Assembly (NCBI RefSeq): GCF_034009455.1 | Contig: NZ_CP125380.1 | Span: 3,919,501 to 3,983,500, forward strand | Length of the DNA stretch: 64,000 nucleotides | Source: Pseudomonas sp. P5_109 | GTDB lineage: Bacteria; Pseudomonadota; Gammaproteobacteria; Pseudomonadales; Pseudomonadaceae | Direction: 5' to 3' | In this document: in pieces, positions 48,761 to 56,839 of the stretch | How positions within the stretch are numbered: position 1 is the first letter of the stretch | How the letters are laid out: every line of letters begins with the position of its first letter | Translations under genes and position numbers: made by a program | Notes under the pieces: generated by a model | Told to the model about the DNA's origin: nothing | The model's database searches: none | What the model saw: only the letters and a program-made list of their open reading frames with translations

Positions 48761-50143
48761 ATGGATAGAGTACCGTTTTCGTACAATGGAATACAGCTAA
48801 TCATCCCAAATGATTACAATCCAAACTTTAACAGCTTTACTGTACTTATCGGAAGCAATGGAGTTGGAAAAAGCCGATTACTTAGCGGCCTATCGGGCTC
48901 CTTAATAGAGAAAACCATTAGCACCCCAACTAATGTCGCTGACTATGCATATGAAAATAAACTTCTCGCCAACCAACCCAAAGTAATTACAGTTTCTACA
49001 AGCCCGTTTGACACCTTCAAACTTCCAAGCAAAACAAATAGGCGATTCCAGGAAAGCTTTAACTACCACTATATCGGCATGAGAGGAACATTTTCAAATT
49101 CAAGTTCTATCTCATTAATCTCCTCTGCCGCAATCGGACTTCTAGACAAACTTCTCAATAGTCAAGGCTTCGATAGACTAGCGAAAATATTCGAAGTTTT
49201 GGGATTTGAACCTAGTCTTGAATTCATATTCAAACCTATGTTTCGATTCAACCACAACGAAGCAGCATCGCAACGATCAATATTCGACTCCCAGGATGCT
49301 GATGAGTTAGACATTGAAAAGATGCTCGGAGTGAAACTCGATCGAAAACTCCACTATATAATTAGAGACTTAGACCCCTACTCTCTAGATGAAATCCGTA
49401 ACGCCTTATACATATTTTCTGAATTCAGTGACCGTAGAGGACATTTTAGACTTCGTGCCAGTTACACCAATCACTGGCATTACGCCTTTGATTTTGAGCA
49501 TGGTGCCAACCATCAGATTTTAAATGCAACGTTAACGTTATTAAAGTACGAACTAATAAAGCTGATGGATTTAAAGCTTTTTAAAATGCACATAGAAATG
49601 GAAATGTCCCTTCGTCGCGCTAGCTCAGGCGAACAGTGCATGCTTGTAATAATGTTAGGTATAGCTGGCCACATTACCGACTACTCACAAATTTTTATTG
49701 ACGAGCCAGAAATTAGTTTACACCCGCAATGGCAAGAAAAATTTATGAGTTTGCTAATTGAGGTTTTTTCGACTTACACAGGGTGCAATTTTTTCATTGC
49801 AACGCACTCCCCCCAAATAATAGCAAAACTTGACCAACGAAACTGCTACATAACATCATTAACAAAACATACCATATATAGCGCAGCAGATTACATGGAT
49901 AGATCCGCTGACTATCAACTAGCGGAATTGTTCGACACTCCAGGAGCTATGAACGAATATCTTGTTCGGATGGCATTTGGATTAATGTCTCGAGTAAAAT
50001 CAAACAAAGAGGTCACTAGCAAAGACCTAATAGAACTTAACAAGCTAACTAGCTTTATTGATAAAATCGAAGCAAAAGATCCATTACTGGGGTTGATTAA
50101 TACTGTTTCAGAAATGTGTGAATATTATGCCCCTCATTACTAA
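48761..50143 (+). CDS. AAA ATPase of an ATPase/HNH defence pair (Septu PtuA-like)
   Basis: 460 residues. Walker A is VLIGSNGVGKSRLL (about 28-41). A signature-like SSGEQCMLV and Walker B IFIDEPEISLHPQ (about 310-322) follow, then the H-motif FFIATHSPQ. This is the ABC/SMC-like ATPase of anti-phage nuclease systems. It overlaps the HNH gene that follows. Septu PtuA has this order, but the retron-linked and other ATPase/HNH pairs are similar. The AT-rich composition and the position right after cI mark it as cargo expressed in the lysogen. Confidence 0.8.
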   Translation: MDRVPFSYNGIQLIIPNDYNPNFNSFTVLIGSNGVGKSRLLSGLSGSLIEKTISTPTNVADYAYENKLLANQPKVITVSTSPFDTFKLPSKTNRRFQESFNYHYIGMRGTFSNSSSISLISSAAIGLLDKLLNSQGFDRLAKIFEVLGFEPSLEFIFKPMFRFNHNEAASQRSIFDSQDADELDIEKMLGVKLDRKLHYIIRDLDPYSLDEIRNALYIFSEFSDRRGHFRLRASYTNHWHYAFDFEHGANHQILNATLTLLKYELIKLMDLKLFKMHIEMEMSLRRASSGEQCMLVIMLGIAGHITDYSQIFIDEPEISLHPQWQEKFMSLLIEVFSTYTGCNFFIATHSPQIIAKLDQRNCYITSLTKHTIYSAADYMDRSADYQLAELFDTPGAMNEYLVRMAFGLMSRVKSNKEVTSKDLIELNKLTSFIDKIEAKDPLLGLINTVSEMCEYYAPHY

Positions 50144-50798
50144 CCCAGTAACGTGTGACGCGCCCCTCACATTAACCATACAACAAAAAATTAACGACCC
50201 TAGCTTTACTCACAATCAATGGGGATGTGACGACCTACTTGAATTCCGATCCCACGTTAGAGCATATTATCGCGATGAACAACAAGGGCTATGTGCATAT
50301 TGCAAGAATACGGTATCGGTGAGGTCCGCAAACAACGCACACATCGAACACATTGTTGCAAAATCTTTATATAGAGATTTTATATTTGAAGCTAAAAACC
50401 TATGTGTCATTTGCGCTGACTGCAACGAAATAAAGAGAAGTCAAGAAGTACTAAATGAAGTTCCTGACACTTTATCCCCGCTTACCAGCGGCAGACAACG
50501 AATTCGTTACCCAACTAGTTCTAACGCATTTTTAATTGTCCACCCTCATTATGACGAGTGGGATGACCACTTAATGCGATTTGGTTATCAATACATTGAC
50601 AAGACAACCAAAGGAGGAAATACGATTGTCATGTGCAAACTTAATAGATATTTCCACCAAAATTTTAATATGGACGACAACTTCGTAGATGACGCCGATC
50701 TAGTTAGCAAAATGACCGCATTCATAGAATCAAGGTCAGCGACTCAGAAAGCTCGGATTTTGGAATCATTGAAAGCCGACTTAAGCATGATGCTTTGA
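50127..50798 (+). CDS. HNH endonuclease of the ATPase/HNH pair (Septu PtuB-like)
   Basis: 223 residues from ATG 50127, overlapping the ATPase gene by 17 bp; the ATG at 50118 is an alternative. The HNH core is CAYC (56-59), HIEH (72-75), Asn91, and CVICADC (93-99), so both zinc knuckles and the catalytic His are intact. It should cut nucleic acid when released or activated by the ATPase partner, halting phage growth. Same AT-rich composition as its partner. Confidence 0.82.
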   Translation: MPLITNPVTCDAPLTLTIQQKINDPSFTHNQWGCDDLLEFRSHVRAYYRDEQQGLCAYCKNTVSVRSANNAHIEHIVAKSLYRDFIFEAKNLCVICADCNEIKRSQEVLNEVPDTLSPLTSGRQRIRYPTSSNAFLIVHPHYDEWDDHLMRFGYQYIDKTTKGGNTIVMCKLNRYFHQNFNMDDNFVDDADLVSKMTAFIESRSATQKARILESLKADLSMML

Positions 50799-50888
50799 TC
50801 GCTCGAAAAAATATCAACCGTCAGTTGACAAAAATCCCACCTCATCCGATATTTGCCTCACTCTTCCACCACAGAGCGAGGCAAAATC

Positions 50889-51065
50889 ATGCACACCACA
50901 GCAACCCTGCACGTCCATCCGACCGCTACTGACCCCTTTCGCATCTTCGAGATTCGCCGATTGGCCCGCGAATGCAGCTGCTCGTTTGTCACCACCAAAC
51001 CAAAGCAGAAAGCCGGTGTAGCGCCCGCCCCATCCAGCCCGAATGGCGGAGGGCACGCGGCATGA
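50889..51065 (+). CDS. Small hypothetical phage protein
   Basis: 58 residues from ATG 50889 (MHTTATLHVHPTATDPFRIF). It is GC-rich, so phage-like rather than part of the AT-rich defence pair before it. Its stop overlaps the next start (ATGA). No domain is recognised. Confidence 0.5.
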   Translation: MHTTATLHVHPTATDPFRIFEIRRLARECSCSFVTTKPKQKAGVAPAPSSPNGGGHAA

Positions 51066-51652
51066 ACAAATTCAATCTCGACAACCGCACCCTGCAGTTA
51101 CTCAACGCCCAGGTCAATTTGAGCGAGACCTTCAACCACGTACTGAGGTCTGCACCAAAGCGTAAAGCCTTGGCGTTCCGCCTCAAGGTAGAACGCGGCA
51201 CCACCGAAACCGTCTTCGTCGTTGAACTGGGCAACGAACGCCACACGCTGACCTTAAACAACGAAAAGAAGATGCACCTCAAGCTGGCCGACTTCATCGA
51301 AGAAATTGCAAACGGCCCGCTCGACCCGAGCATCACCGGCGATCTGGTGCACCGTCCCCATGCAGATCGCGAATACGGCCGCTTTGAAGTCCAGGACAAG
51401 CAGCGCGTGTTCGAGCTGGTGCGCACCGGTGGCATGCTGAGCCTCGACATGGGCTTCGACCTCCCCTTGCACGTGGCTCTGCATCGCACCCATACACGCC
51501 CCGGCGTCACCGCCATTTTGTGCATTGGCAATAAAAGCCCACACACCCGGTGCTTTACCGTGTGCGGCACCGATGTCGAGATCTACAGCAAGGTCACCGA
51601 GTCCATCAACCACCTCACTGCAGCGGCAACTCCTGCCGCGCACGCTGCATGA
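51062..51652 (+). CDS. Hypothetical phage early protein
   Basis: 196 residues from ATG 51062, overlapping the previous stop by 4 bp. Mixed alpha/beta, no transmembrane segment (TETVFVVELGNERHTLTLNN, FELVRTGGMLSLDMGF). Two Cys near the end (ILCIGNKSPHTRCFTVCG). Common early-region type in Pseudomonas prophages, function unknown. Confidence 0.6.
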   Translation: MNKFNLDNRTLQLLNAQVNLSETFNHVLRSAPKRKALAFRLKVERGTTETVFVVELGNERHTLTLNNEKKMHLKLADFIEEIANGPLDPSITGDLVHRPHADREYGRFEVQDKQRVFELVRTGGMLSLDMGFDLPLHVALHRTHTRPGVTAILCIGNKSPHTRCFTVCGTDVEIYSKVTESINHLTAAATPAAHAA

Positions 51653-51662
51653 GGACGACACC

Positions 51663-51947
51663 ATGGAACGCACCCTCGCTCAAGCCGCAACCGAGCTCGG
51701 CCTGACCCGGCCACGGCTGATTACCCTGATGCAGGAAAAAAGTCTGCTTAACAAACGCAGATTGCCGGCCTACCCCACCCGCGACCGCGAGTACCTGCGG
51801 GTCAAGGACGGCCAGTGGTTTCACGAAAGGTACGGCCTGCAGTACAGCCAGTCGACCAGGGTCAGACAGGTCGGCATCCGCTGGTTGGCAGAGCAACTAG
51901 GGCTTGAACTGCCCGCCATCCCGGCAGACCGCCGTGACGTGGCCTAG
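51663..51947 (+). CDS. KilAC-like antirepressor domain protein
   Basis: 94 residues from ATG 51663 (GAGGA upstream). LAQAATELGLTRPRLITLMQ, then YLRVKDGQWFHERYGLQYSQSTRVRQVGIRWLAEQL is the pattern of KilAC domains: helix-turn-helix, beta hairpin, then VTxKGLEWL-type helix. It lacks an N-terminal partner domain, so it is a stand-alone form that may bind DNA or repressor. Confidence 0.65.
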   Translation: MERTLAQAATELGLTRPRLITLMQEKSLLNKRRLPAYPTRDREYLRVKDGQWFHERYGLQYSQSTRVRQVGIRWLAEQLGLELPAIPADRRDVA

Positions 51948-52113
51948 GGAATACGCCCGCCAGATCATCGCCATGCGGACACGCGAGGAGCGCAACGCCG
52001 CGCTCCTCGAAGTACCTGCACATCTGCGCGAGCTGACCAGACGCCACTGCCTGAACGCCTGGAACCATCCGGCAAGAATACAACGCAAGGAGGCTCAGCA
52101 AGCCCATGACTAA
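51934..52113 (+). CDS. Small hypothetical phage protein
   Basis: 59 residues from a GTG at 51934, 14 bp inside the previous gene. Arg/Ala-rich helical sequence (YARQIIAMRTREERNAALLE, then VPAHLRELTRRHC). It overlaps the next gene by 8 bp. Such HxxCx-type small proteins are frequent in Pseudomonas phage early operons; function unknown. Confidence 0.5.
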   Translation: MTWPREYARQIIAMRTREERNAALLEVPAHLRELTRRHCLNAWNHPARIQRKEAQQAHD

Positions 52114-52423
52114 CACAGCCCAAACGCCGCTCCGACTGCAACCGGCCCCCGAAGCAGCAACCGTAGAGCTGCTCTACCGCATCTTCGGCGACGTGCTAAT
52201 TCCGCTAGAGAAAGTGCGCGAACAATACTTCCGCAACCTCAACGAGCAGTCGTTTGTCACGGAGATCAACAGCGGCCGAATCCAGCTTCCCATCACCACG
52301 TTGGACACCAGTCGCAAGGCACCGAAGTACGCACACATCCGGCACGTCGCCTCACTGATCGACATCCGCGCTTACAAGGCGGATTCGGAGATGCCGCGAC
52401 CGCAGGATGAACCAACCGAGTAA
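52106..52423 (+). CDS. PrtN-like pyocin-activator family protein
   Basis: 105 residues. YRIFGDVLIPLEKVREQYF and INSGRIQLPITTLDTSRKAPK, with a final helical part, match the PrtN family. PrtN activates pyocin genes in P. aeruginosa; phage relatives are thought to be transcription regulators near the excision/integration genes. There is no P-box search result to give. Confidence 0.7.
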   Translation: MTNTAQTPLRLQPAPEAATVELLYRIFGDVLIPLEKVREQYFRNLNEQSFVTEINSGRIQLPITTLDTSRKAPKYAHIRHVASLIDIRAYKADSEMPRPQDEPTE

Positions 52424-52474
52424 ACCGAAAGGGCTGTCACCACCAGTCAAACAAAACCACCAGGAGCACACCAC

Positions 52475-53017
52475 ATGACCGCAATACAAATCTGCGCACC
52501 GCTCAGTCTCATATTGGGCGCCACCCTTCTCTACTGGGTCGGTTATCGAGGCGGCTTGATCGATGGCCGTGCCGAGGGCCACCGACCATCAGCGACTGAT
52601 GGACCAACTGGCGATCGAACATCGGTGGAAAGCGGCATAAAGAGCGAACAGCACACCACCGAAGCCTCTACCGCTTTGCTCCGCAACGTCGGCATGGTCA
52701 ACGCACAAGAAACAAAGAGTCTCTGCTGCGCAGCAGCAGGCATTACTAAGCCTGTCAGCACCACTGTCGAGACACTTATACCCCACGAAAAGCTGCGCGA
52801 GGCAGGGCATCCTAATGCAACGCTAATCGCTCAAAGTCGCCCGCCCGCGCAGCCTGCTGTGGGGTATACGCCCCCATTAGTCGCGAGATTAGTGCCCAAT
52901 GAATCCGATAGCCAGTTGATCGGGTCTGTCGAGCCCGCCAACCACCATAAATGCATTGAGCAGCGCCCGACCGACGGCATCAAGCGACGCGCCGGGGAGA
53001 TCAATCATGGAAACTGA
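52475..53017 (+). CDS. Hypothetical membrane-anchored phage protein, possibly frameshifted
   Basis: 180 residues as one frame. Residues 4-24 are a hydrophobic anchor (ICAPLSLILGATLLYWVGY). After about residue 33 the sequence looks unlike a protein (low complexity), whereas another frame reads ATDHQRLMDQLAIEHRWKAA to a stop at about 52647, a natural continuation. A one-base indel near 52575-52590 may have changed the frame. Confidence 0.4.
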   Translation: MTAIQICAPLSLILGATLLYWVGYRGGLIDGRAEGHRPSATDGPTGDRTSVESGIKSEQHTTEASTALLRNVGMVNAQETKSLCCAAAGITKPVSTTVETLIPHEKLREAGHPNATLIAQSRPPAQPAVGYTPPLVARLVPNESDSQLIGSVEPANHHKCIEQRPTDGIKRRAGEINHGN

Positions 53018-53249
53018 AATCCTTTCGGACGAAGAGCTAGCGAATATCACTGGCTACAAGGCCAGGGCCTACCAACGTCGCTGGTTGGATGATCGCCAAT
53101 GGCTCTATGTCGAAAGTCGTGGCAAACGCCCATTGGTGGGAAGGATGTACGCCCGGATGAAGCTCGGCGTGATCACACCAACCAATATTACCCCCACTCC
53201 ATCGCCAGCCGCGCCCGCATGGACGCCCGACTTCTCGCGAGTGAACTGA
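53007..53249 (+). CDS. DUF4224 protein, excisionase-like
   Basis: 80 residues from ATG 53007 (GGGGAGA upstream). EILSDEELANITGYKARAYQ then RRWLDDRQWLYVESRGKRPLVG is DUF4224, a winged-helix domain found directly before tyrosine integrases; it acts as recombination directionality factor in several phages. It ends 1 bp before the integrase gene. Confidence 0.8.
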   Translation: METEILSDEELANITGYKARAYQRRWLDDRQWLYVESRGKRPLVGRMYARMKLGVITPTNITPTPSPAAPAWTPDFSRVN

Positions 53250-53250
53250 T

Positions 53251-54300
53251 ATGCGCCCCCGCAAAACCGCAACCCGCCATTTACCGCCCCGGATGTATCA
53301 ATGGACGCGACCAAGAAAGAGCGGGAAAACCTGGATCGCCTATTACTACCTGGACTCCACAGGAAAGGCGATCCCACTGGGCAAGGATCTCGACAAAGCT
53401 AGGCTCAAGTGGGCGGAACTCGAAGCCAAGGAAATACCACTGGACTTGCGGACTATGAAAGGGATCTTTGACCGCTATGTCCGCGACATCGTCCCGAAGA
53501 AGGCGGCCCGCACGCAGAGAGACAACCTTTCAGAGATCAAACAGCTGCGTCCACTTTTCGACAATGCCCCCATCGACTCAATCACACCTGCCACGATCGC
53601 CGGGTATCGGGACGCTCGAACTGCAAAGGTTCGGGCCAACCGTGAGATAGCCACGCTCTCACATGTATTCAATATGGCGCGTGAATGGGGTCTGACCTCC
53701 AAAGAAAATCCCTGCCAGGGTGTACGGAAGAACAAGGAGACGCCTCGAGACTATTACGCGAACGATGTGGTTTGGGATGCTGTTTATAAGAAAGCAGCTC
53801 AAGAGCTGAAAGATGCGATGGACCTTGCCTACCTGACAGGGCAGCGGCCGGCCGACGTCCTGGTCATGCGTAAAGATGATATCGAAGGGGGGTATTTAAT
53901 GGTGCAGCAGAACAAAACACACAAGAAGCTGCGTATCCAGATAACTGCCAGCGGCTCGGCAAACAGCCTGGGCATGCTGATCGCAAAAATCGCAGAGCGT
54001 AACGCTCAGCACGTTTCGAGTTACCTGATTGTGAGTGCGCGTGGGAAGCGTATGACTGCCAAGATGCTTCGCGACCGCTGGGATAAGGCCCGGGAAAAGG
54101 CCAAGAATGAAGCGATCGAGACTGGCGACACACTGCTTGCTGGAAGAATCAGCAGCTTTCAGTTTCGGGACATCAGGCCAAAAGCCGCGTCGGAAATTAC
54201 TGACATCGGAGAGGCAAGCCTGCTCTTGGGGCATACCAAGGGTGACATAACTGAACGCGTTTACCGTCGCGTCGGCGCCATTGCGAAGCCGTCAAAATAA
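53251..54300 (+). CDS. Tyrosine site-specific integrase
   Basis: 349 residues. N-terminal AP2-like arm-binding part (WIAYYYLDSTGKAIPLGKDLDKA), SAM-like core, then catalytic residues: Arg in TGQRPADV (about 198), Arg in FQFRDIRPKAAS, His in LLLGHTKG (about 328), and nucleophile Tyr338 in ERVYRRV. The HxxR His is replaced (RDIR), as in some phage integrases. It targets tRNA-Ser(UGA), judged from the att repeat. A 25-residue 3' remnant of a close relative lies at 56308. Confidence 0.93.
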   Translation: MRPRKTATRHLPPRMYQWTRPRKSGKTWIAYYYLDSTGKAIPLGKDLDKARLKWAELEAKEIPLDLRTMKGIFDRYVRDIVPKKAARTQRDNLSEIKQLRPLFDNAPIDSITPATIAGYRDARTAKVRANREIATLSHVFNMAREWGLTSKENPCQGVRKNKETPRDYYANDVVWDAVYKKAAQELKDAMDLAYLTGQRPADVLVMRKDDIEGGYLMVQQNKTHKKLRIQITASGSANSLGMLIAKIAERNAQHVSSYLIVSARGKRMTAKMLRDRWDKAREKAKNEAIETGDTLLAGRISSFQFRDIRPKAASEITDIGEASLLLGHTKGDITERVYRRVGAIAKPSK

Positions 54301-54323
54301 CGGAAAACGTATTGCAAGACGCT

Positions 54324-54365
54324 GAGTTCATCAAGATGACCCTGGCGTTTCTCTTGACGTCGGAG
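54324..54365 (+). pseudogene. Fragment of the 16294 small gene's 3' end
   Basis: Reads EFIKMTLAFLLTSE, matching EFIKMTLAVMMTPE at the end of the 16294-16503 gene. It joins directly to the integrase downstream sequence, where attR should be, which suggests a past rearrangement. Confidence 0.6.
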
Positions 54366-54404
54366 GCCAGCTATATCTCGTCGTCGCAATGGCTGCTTTT
54401 GGTG

Positions 54405-55265
54405 CTAAATCACGCGATCGCCCATCTGGAAAAGCGCCGCTTCCACCTCTCGCAGCGAGCCAAACAGATTGCTATTGCCGGCTACTCGTAACGAGTCCGC
54501 CAACAGCCAATTGGTCCTAACGTTCCAGGTGTAGTGCTCGTAGGGGTTCACAGCAAGCAATGGGAACAATGCTAGGTCGGGGTTGCGGTAACGTGCCATC
54601 GCCCCATTTGCTGGAAGGCAGGCGAATCGCAGGAGTGAAGGTAGGGTTAACGCCGGCTGGCCACAATCGATAGTCCACCATCTTTTAGCCAACCACGCTA
54701 GAGCCGCTGCTACTCGACTGTCGTATATGATGAAGCCATCGATCAAAAGCGAATAAACCTTTGTCATACCAGAGTTAAACCGGAGATTGGTGACAGCGCT
54801 CGTATCACTCCCTCGGGCATGATCATTAACCACTGTTTGTAGGATTACCAACAGGTTGGCTTGGTTAGCAGAAAGCCAACCCAAGTTGCCTCGCTTCGTA
54901 TAGACACCGCCCCAATAGAGGACAGCAGCAACGGCGCCCGAGAGCTGGTTTGCGCTGGTCGGACCTGCCGCGTAGGCGGTACGCATCTGGCGCTGGATGG
55001 TTTGCAAAACGGCCTCATTGGTAGCAAGGGAACTATGGGCAGCAAGTCTTGGCACCACCGGGTGAACGTGTGGCAGGCTGAGGTGTGGATTTGGCAGACC
55101 ATTTCTTGCTCGGCGCGGCCAGCGGTAGGTGGCAAGTGCACTTGGCAAATCGGGGTACGCAACAGCACCAGGTACTGCGAAACTAATTGGTTGACCACAA
55201 AGCCGTTGAGCAAGCCAATCACGGAAGGCTGCAACCGAGTTGGCTAGGTATTGTGCTTGATTCAC
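54405..55265 (-). CDS. Unrecognised cargo protein, possibly DNA-glycosylase (OGG)-fold-like
   Basis: 286 residues from a GTG at 55263-55265 with GAGGA 6 bp upstream; the frame continues 25 codons upstream without support. It has helical segments and the stretch NLRFNSGMTKVYSLLIDGFI then IYDSRVAAALAWLA (about residues 160-193). The SxxTKVY...IYDSRV pattern resembles stand-alone OGG-fold glycosylase-like proteins seen in accessory regions, a weak inference. It follows the EcsC gene by 67 bp on the same strand, so the two form a cargo operon. Confidence 0.45.
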   Translation of the reverse strand: MNQAQYLANSVAAFRDWLAQRLCGQPISFAVPGAVAYPDLPSALATYRWPRRARNGLPNPHLSLPHVHPVVPRLAAHSSLATNEAVLQTIQRQMRTAYAAGPTSANQLSGAVAAVLYWGGVYTKRGNLGWLSANQANLLVILQTVVNDHARGSDTSAVTNLRFNSGMTKVYSLLIDGFIIYDSRVAAALAWLAKRWWTIDCGQPALTLPSLLRFACLPANGAMARYRNPDLALFPLLAVNPYEHYTWNVRTNWLLADSLRVAGNSNLFGSLREVEAALFQMGDRVI

Positions 55266-55332
55266 TTTTTTCCTCGGTCCAGATCGGGGCGGCAGTAGCG
55301 CTAAGGATGGTGCGAAGACTGCGATGGCCTTG

Positions 55333-56079
55333 TTACCCACGCTTTGGAAGGTCCCCGTATATCTGCTGGATCAGCTCCTGTCCGTACCGCCTTTCTAGCT
55401 TTCTAACAATGAAGTGCCCGCGCGCCATGTCTTGGAAATGATCGATGAATGCCAGGTTAATGATGGCACCGCCCGCTGCTCCTATCACCGGTACAGCTTG
55501 TGCAGCGACTTTCTCACCGACTTGGAAGCCGAAACGCTCTGCAATGGTAGCGATCAACTTAAGTACTGAGCCATCCGACATATGCTTCGCCAAAGCTGCA
55601 CGCACTGTGTAATAACCAGTTTCTGAATCATCATCTTCCGTTGATTTACCGCCGAGCGCAAAGACAGTAAGGCAAGCTTGCTTCGCTTCGTCGGTTTCAA
55701 CGCGCTCTCCATGACTCCTTGCGATATCTGCAATGGATCGAAGCATTATTGAAGTTGAGATGGGCAACTCCGCACTTAGCCCGGCGAAGCCGAAAAAGCC
55801 CCCGACTCCTCCGCTAACGGCTACGCCTGCCTTGTGCCAGATGTTAGAGGACTCCTCACCAGGCACATCCTTCATAGTAAAAACCGCAGCATCGAGAGCC
55901 TTCTCTAACGCTGAGCTAGTGATGCTTCCAATTCTTTTAGTGACACTTTCGGGCAAGTGTTCTAAAGCGATCTCAATGGGCATACCAATAACGCTCGTCA
56001 CCTTTGCAGCGAAACCCGGGTTCTCTAGCAAATTCTTCGCGGACTGCAGTTCCTTCCGGTCTTCTTCGAGGATGCTCAT
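55333..56079 (-). CDS. EcsC-family protein
   Basis: 248 residues. Glycine-rich membrane-associating helices (VSGGVGGFFGFAGLSAELPI; VPVIGAAGGAIINLAFIDHF) and the central SGERVETDEAKQACLTVFAL match EcsC proteins (PF12787). The role is unknown; relatives lie in phage-defence neighbourhoods and in protein-processing regions. It is first of a two-gene minus-strand operon with the 54405 gene and lies outside the normal phage gene order. Confidence 0.75.
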   Translation of the reverse strand: MSILEEDRKELQSAKNLLENPGFAAKVTSVIGMPIEIALEHLPESVTKRIGSITSSALEKALDAAVFTMKDVPGEESSNIWHKAGVAVSGGVGGFFGFAGLSAELPISTSIMLRSIADIARSHGERVETDEAKQACLTVFALGGKSTEDDDSETGYYTVRAALAKHMSDGSVLKLIATIAERFGFQVGEKVAAQAVPVIGAAGGAIINLAFIDHFQDMARGHFIVRKLERRYGQELIQQIYGDLPKRG

Positions 56080-56268
56080 CTATCCGTACTCAATACTGGG
56101 TTGGCGGGACAACTCGCAGAGACCAACAGCTCCAACGCATCCCTGTCGCGACATTGATATCAAGATGCCTTCACCCTATGAAAAAGGCAAGTGATGCTGC
56201 CAAGCATTCTGGCTGATCTCGATCAGTCTTCGTGGAGCACTCACGAAGTTGAGTGGCAGCTTTAGGTC

Positions 56269-56308
56269 GAAGGCTCGCTTCTGAGCGAACGCTTAGAAGC
56301 GAGCCTTC
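56269..56308. repeat. Perfect 14-bp inverted repeat
   Basis: GAAGGCTCGCTTCT (56269-56282) and AGAAGCGAGCCTTC (56295-56308) with a 12-base loop. It abuts the integrase remnant, with no T-run. It may be a terminator stem or a protein-binding site, or the scar where cargo joined. Confidence 0.6.
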
Positions 56309-56386
56309 TCTTGGGGGCATACAAAGGGCGGCATAACTGAACATGTTTACCGTCGCGTCAGCGCCATGGCGAAGCCATCAAAATAG
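56308..56386 (+). pseudogene. 3' remnant of a second tyrosine integrase
   Basis: With one extra G removed near 56315, it reads LLGHTKGGITEHVYRRVSAM then AKPSK and a stop. Against the intact integrase end (LLGHTKGDITERVYRRVGAI, then AKPSK) four of 25 residues differ, and the catalytic Tyr is kept. Everything 5' is gone. It lies about 130 bp before attR, the position expected for an integrase gene end. Confidence 0.8.
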
Positions 56387-56396
56387 CGGAAAAACG

Positions 56397-56407
56397 CGTT
56401 ACAAAAC
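56397..56407 (+). promoter_or_regulatory. Candidate integrase arm-type site
   Basis: CGTTACAAAAC, identical to the two sites at 16164 and 16186 near attL. Confidence 0.5.
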
Positions 56408-56514
56408 GCTGAAACCGGCCCTTGTAGAATGGGGCCTGCAGCGGAGCCAAAAAATGATCGTATTAGAACGAAAACAAGCTACAGACCACGAATTACGGGC
56501 GCTTGTATCTCGGA

Positions 56515-56606
56515 CTTGAAAACCGTCGACTGTAACAGGTCCATGAGTTCGAATCCCATCGCCTCCGCCATCTTTATACGACAAAGCCCTGATTATTCAG
56601 GGCTTT
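56515..56606 (+). other. attR: 92-bp attachment-site repeat
   Basis: Identical copy of 16031-16122 (3' part of tRNA-Ser plus its terminator). It holds no acceptor 5' strand, so it is not a tRNA gene. Confidence 0.95.
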
Positions 56607-56723
56607 GTCGTTTCTGGGGTTTGGGTCAAGGCTGCGTCGGCGATCCCATCGTTTGCGCATCTTTTTTGCCAATTTCCGCAATCCCCTAAAAAACCTTCGG
56701 CAAAAAAATTCCTGAGCCGCTTC

Positions 56724-56801
56724 TCAGACCGGCTCCCTTCCCGGCTTTTCAAGATCAACGAAAACCAACTCGCCCTGGAGCATCTGGAAAATCAAGGGTG
56801 A
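56724..56801 (+). pseudogene. Fragment of a 16294-type small gene outside attR
   Basis: Reads SDRLPSRLFKINENQLALEH then LENQG and stop, against SDLLPSLLFKINENQLALEA in the intact gene. The start and the last two thirds are missing. It is chromosomal DNA beyond attR, so the intact copy inside attL is a second version. Confidence 0.6.
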
Positions 56802-56839
56802 CCGCTACGCGCCACCCTGTCAGATGCTGGATCCGCCCG

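Larger units (their letters stand above)
16031..56606. mobile_element. Lambda-like temperate siphophage prophage with accessory cargo
   Basis: About 40.6 kb between perfect 92-bp att repeats. It contains integrase, a DUF4224 excisionase-like gene, a cI/cro switch, a replication protein, a full head and tail module, and lysis genes. No capsid, terminase or tail gene is missing, but the tape-measure N-terminus shows a frame change, so viability is uncertain. Both outer flanks carry AT-rich defence-type cargo and remnants of other integrations. Confidence 0.9.
56080..56839. other. Junction region: hairpin, integrase remnant, attR, host fragment
   Basis: About 760 bp with no intact gene. It contains the 14-bp-stem hairpin (56269-56308), the remnant of a second integrase (56308-56386), an arm-type site (56397-56407), attR (56515-56606) and a fragment of the small 16294-type gene (56724-56801). 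The promoter for the EcsC operon should lie just after 56080. Confidence 0.6.

Noticed and set aside
56515..56606. Second tRNA-Ser gene at the right end
   Set aside because: Only the 3' portion is there; no 5' acceptor strand or D-arm, so it is attR.
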